From NCBI RefSeq assembly GCF_024462775.1, contig NZ_JANGCE010000007.1, positions 43,382 through 107,381 on the forward strand: a stretch of 64,000 nucleotides of DNA, in the 5' to 3' direction. Below, piece after piece: positions 25,918 to 34,600 of this stretch. Below the pieces are notes generated by a model. The model was not told the DNA's origin and searched no databases. It saw nothing but the letters and a program-made list of their open reading frames with translations. The DNA comes from Butyricicoccus faecihominis. GTDB taxonomy: Bacteria; Bacillota; Clostridia; Oscillospirales; Butyricicoccaceae. A program made the translations under genes and the position numbers. Numbering within the stretch: position 1 is the stretch's first letter; every line of letters begins with the position of its first letter.

Positions 25918-25941
25918 TCAGCGGACGGCGCTGCATGGAGC
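25900..25941 (+). promoter_or_regulatory. Leader hairpin 1: hides the ribosome binding site of leader peptide 2
   Basis: GCTCCATGCA (25900-25909) pairs perfectly with TGCATGGAGC (25932-25941). The 3' arm contains the GGAG (25937-25940) that stands five bases before the ATG of the second short frame, and the 5' arm lies in leader peptide 1. Confidence 0.6.
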
Positions 25942-25945
25942 GGAA

Positions 25946-25993
25946 ATGAAACACCTTGTTCCGTCCGATGAAAGGCTTTGCATGTTTTGTTGA
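25946..25993 (+). CDS. Leader peptide 2 of the MFS exporter (15 residues)
   Basis: ATG to TGA, peptide MKHLVPSDERLCMFC. Its ribosome binding site GGAG is in the 3' arm of hairpin 1, so it should be translated only when that hairpin is open. Its last codons (CTT TGC ATG TTT TGT) form the 5' arm of hairpin 2. It shares the Arg-Leu-Cys tripeptide with leader peptide 1. Confidence 0.45.
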   Translation: MKHLVPSDERLCMFC

Positions 25994-26035
25994 TTTCCCG
26001 GGCCATACCCGGCACCAAAACAGTAAGGAGCAAAG
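25976..26035 (+). promoter_or_regulatory. Leader hairpin 2: encloses the ribosome binding site of the MFS gene
   Basis: A nested stem: CTTTGC (25976-25981) with GCAAAG (26030-26035), TGTTTTG (25983-25989) with CAAAACA (26016-26022), and CCGGG (25998-26002) with CCCGG (26008-26012). The MFS gene's AAGGAG (26025-26030) lies between the two outer 3' arms, hence partly buried. Confidence 0.5.
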
Positions 26036-26040
26036 TCGAA

Positions 26041-27339
26041 ATGAATCATACAAACAAGCCCTTGCGGGGACTTCATACCTTTCTCATCCTGTGGAGCACG
26101 CAGGCGTTTTCCGAGCTGGGCAGCGCTATGACCAGCTTCGCGCTGATCGTCTGGTCGTTTGAGCGGCAGGGCTCGGCGCTTGTCACCGCGCTGCTCTCCG
26201 TATGTTCCTACGCCCCCTATGTGGTTTTCAGCATTTTCGCGGGCGCGCTGAGCGACCGGTGGGACAAAAAGCGTACCATGCTGGTTTGCGATACGGTGGC
26301 GGCGGCCGGTACGGCGGTCACGCTGGCGCTGCTCTGCACCGGCTCGCTGCAAATTTGGCACCTCTACTTACTTAACGCGCTGAACGGCCTGATGAATACC
26401 TTTCAGCAGCCCGCCTCCGACGTGGCGGTAAGCTTGCTCGCGCCGAAGGAGCAATACCAGCGGGTCGGCGGCCTGCGGTCGCTCTCCAATTCGCTTGTCA
26501 CGATTTTATCGCCGGTGTTTGCTTCGGTCATGTTCGCCGCGTTGGGCATTCGGGCCGTACTGGTGTTCGATCTTGCGACGTTTGCCGTGGCGTTTCTCAC
26601 GCTGCTGCTGCGCGTTCGCATACCACGGCCGCACGCCACCGGCGATGCGGCGGAGGGCGTGATCGCTTCCGCCAAAAGCGGCCTGCGCTTTCTGCGGCGG
26701 CACCGCGGCGTGCTCGATCTGATCCTGTTCCTCGCGGCCATCAATCTGGCGGCTTCGATGTACAACGCCGCGCTGCCCGCCATGCTGCTTTCGCGCGCCG
26801 GCGGGAGCAAAACCGTGTACGCGCTGGTCAACGCCTGTACAGGCGCCGCCAATGTGCTGGGCAGCGTGCTTGTCTCGCTCGCGCCCGCGCCGAAAAGCCG
26901 TGTGCGCGCGATCTGCAACGCGCTTCTCTTTTCCATGGCAACGGAAAACCTGCTGCTCGCATTGGGCCGTTCGGCCCCGGTGTGGTGTCTGGGCGCGGTG
27001 CTTGGCTGGCTGTGCATTCCGGTCATGAACGCGAACATGGACGTACTGCTCAGATCGCATATTCCGGTGGAAATGCAGGGGCGGGTCTACGCGGCGCGCA
27101 ATGCCTTGCAGTTCTTCACCATACCGGTGGGGTATCTGCTCGGCGGGCTGCTGATCGACCGCGCGCTCGGCCCGCTCATGGCGGCGCAGACGGCGAACAG
27201 CCCGCTTGTGCGCCTGTTTGGCGCGGGCGGCGGGACGGGCGCGGCGGCGCTGTTTCTGCTGCTGGCCGTGTCGGGCGTGCTCATCTGCCTTGTTTTTCGC
27301 CGCGACAGGCACCTATGGACGCTGGATAATAAAGAATAA
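26041..27339 (+). CDS. MFS drug exporter, MefA-like
   Basis: A 432-residue major-facilitator protein with twelve predicted membrane segments. The loop between segments 2 and 3 has GALSDRWDKKRTML, the MFS motif A variant of the MefA/antibiotic-efflux group, after VVFSIFAG. The N-terminus FLILWSTQAFSELGSAM resembles that of macrolide exporters. Start at ATG 26041 with AAGGAG ten bases upstream. The long leader with two short frames and nested hairpins points to induction by a ribosome-targeting compound, which would fit an antibiotic exporter, but the substrate is inferred, not shown. Confidence 0.85.
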   Translation: MNHTNKPLRGLHTFLILWSTQAFSELGSAMTSFALIVWSFERQGSALVTALLSVCSYAPYVVFSIFAGALSDRWDKKRTMLVCDTVAAAGTAVTLALLCTGSLQIWHLYLLNALNGLMNTFQQPASDVAVSLLAPKEQYQRVGGLRSLSNSLVTILSPVFASVMFAALGIRAVLVFDLATFAVAFLTLLLRVRIPRPHATGDAAEGVIASAKSGLRFLRRHRGVLDLILFLAAINLAASMYNAALPAMLLSRAGGSKTVYALVNACTGAANVLGSVLVSLAPAPKSRVRAICNALLFSMATENLLLALGRSAPVWCLGAVLGWLCIPVMNANMDVLLRSHIPVEMQGRVYAARNALQFFTIPVGYLLGGLLIDRALGPLMAAQTANSPLVRLFGAGGGTGAAALFLLLAVSGVLICLVFRRDRHLWTLDNKE

Positions 27340-27389
27340 AACAATAAGTGGGACGCTGCAAAATCGTTGCGGCATCCCACTTATTGTTT
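27339..27389. terminator. Terminator between the convergent MFS and AraC genes
   Basis: A 15-base-pair stem (27339-27353 with 27375-27389), AT-rich at the base so that each strand ends in a short T/A-rich run. It also works for the AraC gene on the other strand. Confidence 0.65.
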
Positions 27390-27412
27390 ATGTGACCCCG
27401 ACCGCGTTCGGG

Positions 27413-28285
27413 CTACTTCCCCTTTCGGTAACCGGACGGCGACGCGCCGTAAACCCCGCGAAAGCGTTTGATGAAATAGCTGAAATTGTCAAAGCCGACA
27501 AGAAAGCCGATCTCCATCACGGGCAGATCGGTTTCGCGCAGCAGGCGCGCGGCCTGCTCGATGCGCAGCGAGTTGATATGCTGCGTCAGTGTTTTTCCAA
27601 AGTTATCTTTAAAATAGGTACAAAAATACTGCGGCGACAGGCCAAAATGCGCGGCCACCTCGGCCAGCCGCAGCGGCTCGGCGAAATGCTCGCCCAGATA
27701 GGCGACGATCTCCTTGAGCTGGCCCGCCTTATAATCCGACGCGGGGCGCGCCCATTGCTCCAGACGGCCGTTTTCCGCGCAGACCGCGATCACGCCGAGC
27801 AGCGCCGCCTTCACCATCAGCTGGTACCCCGGCGCGCGCGCGTTGCACGCGCGGACGATCTGCGCCAGCAGGCCGCGTATCTCCCGCTGGCCCGTCTCGC
27901 CGCAGCGCATGCGGGTCCTCATGCGCAGCCGCCCCTCGGCCAAGGGCTGCAACAGCTCGCTCTGCGCCTGATCGGCCCGCGTGAACTCCAAAAAATCCGC
28001 CGCGAACACAAAGGAGCGGAACTCGTTTTCATGCCCGGCGGCGCGGATTTCGTGCAGCTCCTCCCCCGCGGCAAAGAATACGTCGCCCGGTTCGCCCTCG
28101 TAGTTATGGTCCGCGATCGTGACCGAAACATGGCCCGCTTCCACCGTGATGATCTCCAGTTCCGGGTGCCAGTGATAGGGAATAAAATCGCTGTCCTGCG
28201 CTTCGCTTCCATCCAGCGCGGGATATATCTGAAACGGAAAAGACGCGCTGCCGTGCTCCCTTTTTTCGCGCCGTGCGGCGTCCAT
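27413..28285 (-). CDS. AraC-family transcriptional regulator with cupin sensor
   Basis: A 290-residue regulator. The N-terminal part is a cupin ligand-binding domain (PYHWHPELEI about 36-45, PGDVFFAAGEELHEI). The C-terminal part has two helix-turn-helix units (LRLAEVAAHFGLSPQYFCTYFK and the signature LPVMEIGFLVGFDNFSYFIKRFRGVYGASPSGYR). Cupin-AraC proteins commonly sense sugars or polyols. It is divergent from iolB-iolD across 331 bases, so control of inositol genes is a reasonable guess. Confidence 0.9.
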   Translation of the reverse strand: MDAARREKREHGSASFPFQIYPALDGSEAQDSDFIPYHWHPELEIITVEAGHVSVTIADHNYEGEPGDVFFAAGEELHEIRAAGHENEFRSFVFAADFLEFTRADQAQSELLQPLAEGRLRMRTRMRCGETGQREIRGLLAQIVRACNARAPGYQLMVKAALLGVIAVCAENGRLEQWARPASDYKAGQLKEIVAYLGEHFAEPLRLAEVAAHFGLSPQYFCTYFKDNFGKTLTQHINSLRIEQAARLLRETDLPVMEIGFLVGFDNFSYFIKRFRGVYGASPSGYRKGK

Positions 28286-28364
28286 AAGTCACGCCCCCTT
28301 TTTCCTTAATATCGTGTTATTATTGGCGAAGATATTACAAGCATTTTGGCATCCTTATGTTATA

Positions 28365-28393
28365 ATTATACCTGTAAACAGGCAAAGGCGCAA
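28365..28393 (-). promoter_or_regulatory. Promoter of the AraC gene with an operator-like inverted repeat
   Basis: Minus-strand TTGCGC (28393-28388) and TATAAT (28370-28365), spacer 17. The spacer includes CCTGT-AA-ACAGG (28371-28382), an inverted repeat touching the -10. On the plus strand another TATAAT occurs at 28361-28366 but no -35 fits it. Confidence 0.5.
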
Positions 28394-28486
28394 GGGCGGC
28401 AAATCAAAAAACCTGATTTTTGTTGTACCTTTTGTTAGAACATACCACCTGTTTTTTGTGGATAATGCCAAAGCTGTTTCCAGCGG

Positions 28487-28515
28487 TTGTGTGCGCAAAA
28501 CGCTCATGTTATAAT
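28487..28515 (+). promoter_or_regulatory. Promoter of iolB-iolD
   Basis: TTGTGT (28487-28492), 17-base spacer, TATAAT (28510-28515), 102 bases before iolB. The region between this promoter and the divergent AraC promoter also holds a small hairpin AAATCA/TGATTT with a T-run near 28399-28421 and nothing else I recognise. Confidence 0.7.
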
Positions 28516-28616
28516 ATGAGGAGAGAGTTTGTCCACATTTCCGCGCGCACCGGCCCTTCGCCGGACGCATACGAAATGGCGGCGCATCCAAAAATTAGAG
28601 AGCGGAGGGAAAACGC

Positions 28617-29423
28617 ATGTACATTGATAAGCAAGTCAAGCGCGGATACAACGAATATATCCGTCTGGACGAAGGCATCGGCAAGGACGCGATGATGGAC
28701 GTCGCGCTGCTCGTGATGGAGGACGGCGACGAATACTCCTTTAACGAGACCGAAAAGGAGCTCGCCTGCATGCTGTTCGACGGCAACGTGACCATGGAGT
28801 GGGACGACCAGAAGGTAGACATGGTACGCCCCAACCCGTTTGATTACAACCCGTGGTGCCTGCACGTTTGCAAGGATACCAAGGTGAAGATCACGGCGCA
28901 CGGCACTTCCAACGTATACATCCAAAAAACCCTGAACGAAAAGACCTTCCCGAACAAGCTTTACACGCCGGACGATACCGATACCTGGGCGCGCGGCGAC
29001 AAGGGCGAACTAATGGGCTGCATCAAGCGCGATGTACGCACCTGCTTCGATCTTGACAACGCCCCCTACTCCAACATGGTGCTGGGCGAAGTTATCAACC
29101 TGCCGGGCAAGTGGTCCTCCTACCCGCCGCACCACCACCCGCAGCCCGAAGTTTACTTCTACCGTTTCGACAAGCCGATCGGCTTCGGCGCGGGCTGGGC
29201 CAACGGCGAATTATACGAGATCCACCACAACGGCCTTGCCATCATCACGGATAAGATGCATCCGCAGGTCATGGGTCCCGGTTACTCCTGCTGCTACGCT
29301 TGGGGCATCCGCCATCTGCCGGGCGATCCGTGGGACAAGACCCGCATCGACGACGAAGAGCACCTCTGGCTGCTCGATAAGGACGCCAACGATAAGATTT
29401 GGCACTGCCCGACCGGCAACTAA
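28617..29423 (+). CDS. iolB: IolB, 5-deoxy-glucuronate isomerase
   Basis: A 268-residue bicupin-fold isomerase (usual length about 265-275). The metal-binding motif is YPPHHHPQPEVYFYRFD in the middle, and NGLAIITDKMHPQVMGPGYSCCYAWGIRH near the end is the second conserved block. It converts 5-deoxy-D-glucuronate to 5-dehydro-2-deoxy-gluconate, the step after IolD in inositol breakdown. A GGAGG site lies eight bases before the ATG. iolD follows after 35 bases. Confidence 0.93.
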   Translation: MYIDKQVKRGYNEYIRLDEGIGKDAMMDVALLVMEDGDEYSFNETEKELACMLFDGNVTMEWDDQKVDMVRPNPFDYNPWCLHVCKDTKVKITAHGTSNVYIQKTLNEKTFPNKLYTPDDTDTWARGDKGELMGCIKRDVRTCFDLDNAPYSNMVLGEVINLPGKWSSYPPHHHPQPEVYFYRFDKPIGFGAGWANGELYEIHHNGLAIITDKMHPQVMGPGYSCCYAWGIRHLPGDPWDKTRIDDEEHLWLLDKDANDKIWHCPTGN

Positions 29424-29458
29424 TCACACAGTCATTATTTTGAGGAGGAATGATTCCT

Positions 29459-31432
29459 ATGAAGCATATGGAAACTGTCCGTCTGACCGCGTCGCAGGCT
29501 TTGGTTCGTTTTCTGGAGAACCAGTATGTCAGCTACATCGATATGGACGGCAACGAAGTGGAGCACAAGTTTGTTAAGGGCGTATTCATGCTGCCCGGCC
29601 ACGGCAACGTCGTAGGCTTTGCAAACGGCATCGAGCAGGAACTGAAGGACATGATCGTCTATCAGGGCAAGAACGAGCAGGGCATGGCCCTTGCCGCCGT
29701 CGGCTTTGCCAAGCAGGCGCGCCGCAAGCAGATCTTCGCCTGCACCTCTTCCGTCGGCCCCGGCGCGTGCAACATGGTCACCGCCGCCGCTACCGCGACC
29801 GCGAACAACATCCCCGTGCTGATTCTGCCGGGCGACGTTTACGCTTCCCGCCAGCCCGACCCGGTACTCCAGCAGATGGAGCAGCCGCAGAACCTGACGA
29901 TTTCCGCGCACGATTCTTTCCAAGCGGTCACCAAGTACTGGGGCCGCGTCAACCGTCCGGAGCAGGTCATGACCGATATGATCGCCGCTATGCGCGTGCT
30001 GACCGATACCGCCAACACCGGCGCGGTCGCGATCTCGCTGCCGCAGGACGTACAGGCCGAAGCGTATGATTACCCGGTCGATTTCTTCCGCAAGCGCGTG
30101 TGGCGCATCGAGCGCCGCCCGGCCACCAAGTACGCCGTCAGCAAGGCTGTCGAAGTGATCAAGAACGCGAAGAAGCCGCTCCTGATCTGCGGCGGCGGCG
30201 TTCGCTACGCGGAAGCCCACAAGGTATTCAAGAAGTTCGCTGAGGACTTCGGCATCGCCTTCGGCGAGACGCAGGCGGGCAAGAGCGCCATCGAGTGGAC
30301 GCACGAGCTCAACCTCGGCGGTCTGGGCACGACCGGCGGCATCGCCGCCAACAAGCTGGCGCACGAAGCCGACGTTGTCATCGGCGTGGGCACCCGCTAC
30401 ACCGACTTTACCACCGCTTCCAAGTGGCTGTACCGCACGGACGCGCAGTTCGTCAACATCAACCCGTCCGATTTCCAAGCGTTTAAGATGGACGCTACCC
30501 CGGTTGTGGCCGACGCGAACGAAGCGCTGACCGCCATCGGCGAGGAGCTGGCCAAGATCGGCTACCACACCGACGACGCTTATGCGGAAGAAGTGAAGAA
30601 CCTTCGCAAGATCTGGTGGGACGACGAAGTGGCCCGCCTCGACGAGTGCGTATACACCGGCAAGGATTCCTTTGTTCCGGAGTGCCTTGACGCGAACCGC
30701 GAATGCGTTGAGAAGTACGTGGAGGACACCGGCTGCGACCTGTGCCAGACCACCGTGCTCGGCACCATCAACAAGATGATCGACGACGACGCGATCGTCT
30801 GCGCCGCCGCCGGCTCGCTGCCGGGCGACATGCAGGGCCTGTGGCGCGCCCGCACCCCCAACACCTACCACATGGAGTACGGCTACTCCTGCATGGGTTA
30901 CGAAGTCGCTTCCGCGCTGGGCGCCAAGCTGGCTTGCCCGGATCAGGAAGTTTACGCGATGTGCGGCGACGGTTCGTTCGATATGCTGCACTCCGAGCTG
31001 ATCACCTCCGTACAGATCGGCAAGAAGATCAACGTCATGCTGTTTGATAACGCCTCCTACGGCTGCATCAACAACCTTGAGGTTGGTCAGGGCAACGCCA
31101 GCATCTGCACCGAAAAGAACATGCTCGAAGAGGGCGTGACCAACGGCATCCACAAGGGCAAGGTTATTCAGATCGATTACGCCGCCATCGGCGCCGCGTA
31201 CGGCTGCAAGACCTACACCGTCAAGACGCTCGACGAGCTCAAGGCCGCCATCGAGGATTCCAAGAAGCAGACCGTTTCTACCGTGATCGATATGAAGGTG
31301 CTGCCCAAGACCATGTCGAAGGGCTACGAGAACTGGTGGCGCGTCGGCGTGGCCGAGGTTTCCACCAAGCCCGAAGTACAGGCCGCCCGCAAGGCGATCG
31401 AAGATCACCTGTACGAATCCCGCCACTATTAA
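29459..31432 (+). CDS. iolD: IolD, 3D-(3,5/4)-trihydroxycyclohexane-1,2-dione acylhydrolase
   Basis: A thiamine-diphosphate enzyme of 657 residues that opens the dione ring produced by IolE. Catalytic Glu is in IVYQGKNEQGMALAA; TSSVGPGACNMVTAA follows; the central domain carries KPLLICGGGVRYA; and the cofactor-binding block CGDGSFDMLHSELITS with FDNASYGCINNLE is near the C-terminus. Start at ATG 29459, ten bases after GGAGG; an ATG at 29450 sits too close to that site. The codon pattern is strongly biased to C-ending codons, suggesting high expression, and makes a long open frame on the opposite strand that is not a gene. Confidence 0.94.
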   Translation: MKHMETVRLTASQALVRFLENQYVSYIDMDGNEVEHKFVKGVFMLPGHGNVVGFANGIEQELKDMIVYQGKNEQGMALAAVGFAKQARRKQIFACTSSVGPGACNMVTAAATATANNIPVLILPGDVYASRQPDPVLQQMEQPQNLTISAHDSFQAVTKYWGRVNRPEQVMTDMIAAMRVLTDTANTGAVAISLPQDVQAEAYDYPVDFFRKRVWRIERRPATKYAVSKAVEVIKNAKKPLLICGGGVRYAEAHKVFKKFAEDFGIAFGETQAGKSAIEWTHELNLGGLGTTGGIAANKLAHEADVVIGVGTRYTDFTTASKWLYRTDAQFVNINPSDFQAFKMDATPVVADANEALTAIGEELAKIGYHTDDAYAEEVKNLRKIWWDDEVARLDECVYTGKDSFVPECLDANRECVEKYVEDTGCDLCQTTVLGTINKMIDDDAIVCAAAGSLPGDMQGLWRARTPNTYHMEYGYSCMGYEVASALGAKLACPDQEVYAMCGDGSFDMLHSELITSVQIGKKINVMLFDNASYGCINNLEVGQGNASICTEKNMLEEGVTNGIHKGKVIQIDYAAIGAAYGCKTYTVKTLDELKAAIEDSKKQTVSTVIDMKVLPKTMSKGYENWWRVGVAEVSTKPEVQAARKAIEDHLYESRHY

Positions 31433-31465
31433 TTCCTTCGCGTTTGGGGCATCGAACAATTTCCC

Positions 31466-31500
31466 AAAAGACTGCTGCAAGATACTTGCAGCAGTCTTTT
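31466..31500 (+). terminator. Terminator of iolB-iolD
   Basis: A perfect 15-base-pair stem (31466-31480 and 31486-31500) with a five-base loop, ending in TTTT, 33 bases after the iolD stop. Confidence 0.85.
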
Positions 31501-31530
31501 CTATCCCCCCCTCCCCCGGGGCCATGTCCC

Positions 31531-31560
31531 CGCGAAAATGAAATTTTCTTCATTTTCGCG
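31531..31560. repeat. Perfect inverted repeat upstream of the large surface-protein gene
   Basis: CGCGAAAATGAA (31531-31542) and its exact reverse complement (31549-31560) around a six-base spacer, just before the -10 element at 31581. Could be an operator; not a terminator since no T-run follows. Confidence 0.55.
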
Positions 31561-31577
31561 TAATCTGTCGAAACCTA

Positions 31578-31586
31578 TGATATACT
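31578..31586 (+). promoter_or_regulatory. Extended -10 promoter of the large BspA-like gene
   Basis: TGATATACT (31578-31586) is an extended -10 (TGn plus TATACT). No good -35 is seen, so an activator or the adjacent inverted repeat may be needed. Confidence 0.4.
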
Positions 31587-31603
31587 GTAAATGAACTGGA
31601 AAA

Positions 31604-31647
31604 CACCGGCTTCCCGCTGTACGCGGGCGGCCGGTGCTTTTGTTTTT
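31604..31647 (+). terminator. Intrinsic terminator in the leader of the large BspA-like gene
   Basis: CACCGGC (31604-31610) pairs with GCCGGTG (31630-31636) and inside it CCCGC (31613-31617) pairs with GCGGG (31623-31627); CTTTTGTTTTT follows. It stands between the extended -10 and the gene start, so it would attenuate transcription unless the gene has another promoter. Confidence 0.65.
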
Positions 31648-31694
31648 CGGCCCCTTGCTTTTCACAAAAATGGGATCACGAAAGGAGATCAAAC

Positions 31695-34600
31695 ATGAAA
31701 AACAGAACCCGAAAACGGCTAGCCGCGCTAGCCCTCTCCCTCGCTATGGTTGCGGGACTTTTGCCCGGCGCGGCTCTTGCCGCGCCGGAAGAGGAAGTAA
31801 CGTTGCCTGTTACTCTGAATGGAAATTTTGCTAAGCTCGAAGGACTACTCACTAAAGCTCTCACTGCTACAAGCTTACAAAAGCAAACAGTAACCACGAT
31901 CAAAATTAATGGTTCTGTAACAACATTAAGCAAAGATAACTGGACATTATTGCGCCAGTACTGTAATTCAAGTTCTGGATGGGACAAGCTTACTACCATT
32001 GATCTTTCGGAATCCAACCTAACGAGCATCGCCAACTTAAGCACGCCGGTTAAGGCTGAGAATCTCGTTACAGTCCGTCTTCCAGATAGTCTTCAAACAA
32101 TTGGAAATCAGGCATTCAATCAATCCGCTAACTTAATCATGACTGCGTTGCCAGACAGGATTGAGACAATCGGACAAAGTGCATTTGCTAATCTGACAAA
32201 GTTGTCGCTCCAAAAACTTCCGAACAGTCTGAAAACCATCGGCCCCAATGCGTTCGATGGCTGCACCAACCTTGCTCTAACTGAACTGCCGCCTGCGCTT
32301 ACAATGATTGGAAACGCATCCTTTAAAAACTGTACCAGCCTTAACCTGACCAAATTACCAGAAAAATTGACTAGCATCGATCATTATGCCTTCTATGGAT
32401 GCACTGCGTTAACCGAATTGGAGTTGCCTGCAAGTTTGACTTCGATTGGACAGTATGCGTTTTATCAGTGCAGTAATCTTTCGAAGCTGCTCTTTAATGG
32501 CTCCATAGCCCCTACGCCGAATAGCGTTGCTTTTGGGTTACTTCCCTCTGTCGGTGAACTGATCTACCCAGCCGGGTCCGACTACAGCAAAATTATCAAC
32601 GCGCTGCCTTCGGGCTGGACGAAAACCGCAGGATTCATTCTTACGGTTACCTTCAACACAGGCGATTCTATGACCGCAAAAATTACTGACGCCCTTACCA
32701 ATGCAAACCCCGACAAGAAACTGTATACCGCCATTCAAATCACCGGCAACGCGACCGAGATCAGCGACGACGACTGGAACGCGCTGCGGGACTGCTACCA
32801 CGATAACAGCGAATGGGAAAACCTGACCGACCTTAACCTTTCCGGCATGACGCAGCTCACCAAAATTGCCGGACTGAACGAAAACTCCTCTTCTTTTCGC
32901 AAAAACATGGGCAGACTGATCAACGCCACGCTGCCGGAACAAATTTCCGCGATCGAAAGCTTTGCCTTTTCCGACTGCTTCAATTTGAAGCTGAATAATC
33001 TGCCGAATAGCCTGACGACGATCGGCGACGGCGCGTTCAACAACTGCAAAAAGCTGGCGCTGACAGCGCTGCCCGCAGAGGTGGACCACATTGGGGAAAG
33101 AGCGTTTTCCTATTGCAGCCTATTAGAGTTGACCGAGCTGCCCAGCCGGTTGACCACGATCGAGGCTTATGCGTTTTCCAACTGCGCCGCGCTCAATTTA
33201 GGCAAATTGCCGGACAGCGTGAAGCACATCGGCAACGGCGCGTTTTACACCTGCGATAAACTTGCGTTGACGGTGCTTCCCACCGCGTTAGAGACCATCG
33301 GCGCGGATGCCTTTGGCTATTGCCCCGCTCTGAACTTATCCAGTCTGCCCGCGTCGGTCTCCGCGATCGGCGAAAAGGCGTTCCGGAATTGCAGGGGGCT
33401 CAAAGCTATGGATCTTTCCGGCTGTACGAATTTGACCGCAATCCCAAACGACCTGTTCAATGAGTGCGTATCGCTTACGCAAGTCACGCTGCCGGACAGC
33501 GTGGTCTCGATCGGGGATCAGGCGTTTGCCGGTTGCATCCTCCTTGCGGCAATAGACTTGCCTTCCAGCACAAACGCGCTTGGCGAGGATGCCTTTTCAT
33601 TTTGTTCAGTGCTTTCCTCCGTACGGTTCCGCGCGGTCTCCTGTCCTGCGCTCGCCACCGGCGCCTTTTCAGGCGTTGCCGACAGTGGCACGGTCTTTAT
33701 CCCTTACGGAGCGGACGGCTATGACGCCGCTTGGCTGGCGGCCCATTTCCCCGCCGGATGGCAGCTTGTCACGCTTGGCGGCCCGGAAGAGGAGCAGGCC
33801 ACGCTCACGCCCGGCGGCACCTACTGGTTCGACCTTTCCGGTGTGGATATCCCCGGCACAAGAAACGGCTCCCTACCGGACGGCAGCCTGCGCTGGAGTC
33901 CCTTTACCTATGCGGGCACGGTCAACGCCTATGTGCTGAACAACGCGTCCGACGGTCAGCCCGGCGCGGCCGACGATGCGGCGAACACAACAGACCCCGC
34001 CGGTACCTATGGCTACCGCTACGATCACAGCCTTTTCATTTCGGAATACAACCTTTCCAGCGATGTCAGTTGGCGGGAACTGAACGGCGCCGGTCTGCTG
34101 TTCGGGAAAGACTACATAAGCGGCGGCGCCGGCTATATCCTGCGCGCGCCTTCCGTCGGCAACCTTTCTTCCGGAACCGGCGACCATACGCGCGGCTTGC
34201 CGCTGAGCAATGAATGGGATTCCATTTTAGCAGGCGGCAGCACCTACATAAAGAATTGGACGGACGTATATTCTCTGGGACAGGATACCACCGCGCAAGG
34301 CTATGCGCTGCGCGGCTATGATGCGTCCCACGGCTGGAACGATACCGATTCCGCAGGTATCGACGCGCGGCTGGGCTACCGCCCCGTATTGGAAGCGCTT
34401 ACGCCAAACACCCTCAAGGCGATACGGCTGCATTTAAGCGGCGGCACGCTGGCCGGAGCGGATCAGATCGGCAACATGGATATCGTCTATGCCGGAGATT
34501 CGTTCACCGCCCCGTCGGCGGACGGCTTTGCGCGGCCAGCCGGCAAGAACGGCGACTACTTCAAGTGGCGCGGGAACGACGGCAGCCTCTATGCCGCGGG

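Noticed and set aside
29435..31525. Minus-strand open frame of 696 codons opposite iolD
   Set aside because: It is a mirror of iolD caused by strong C/G-ending codon bias; no family motif, no start signal.
31561..31694. Possible cyclic-di-GMP or other riboswitch before the surface gene
   Set aside because: The space between the -10 and the terminator is too short (about 15 bases) for an aptamer and lacks known conserved loops.
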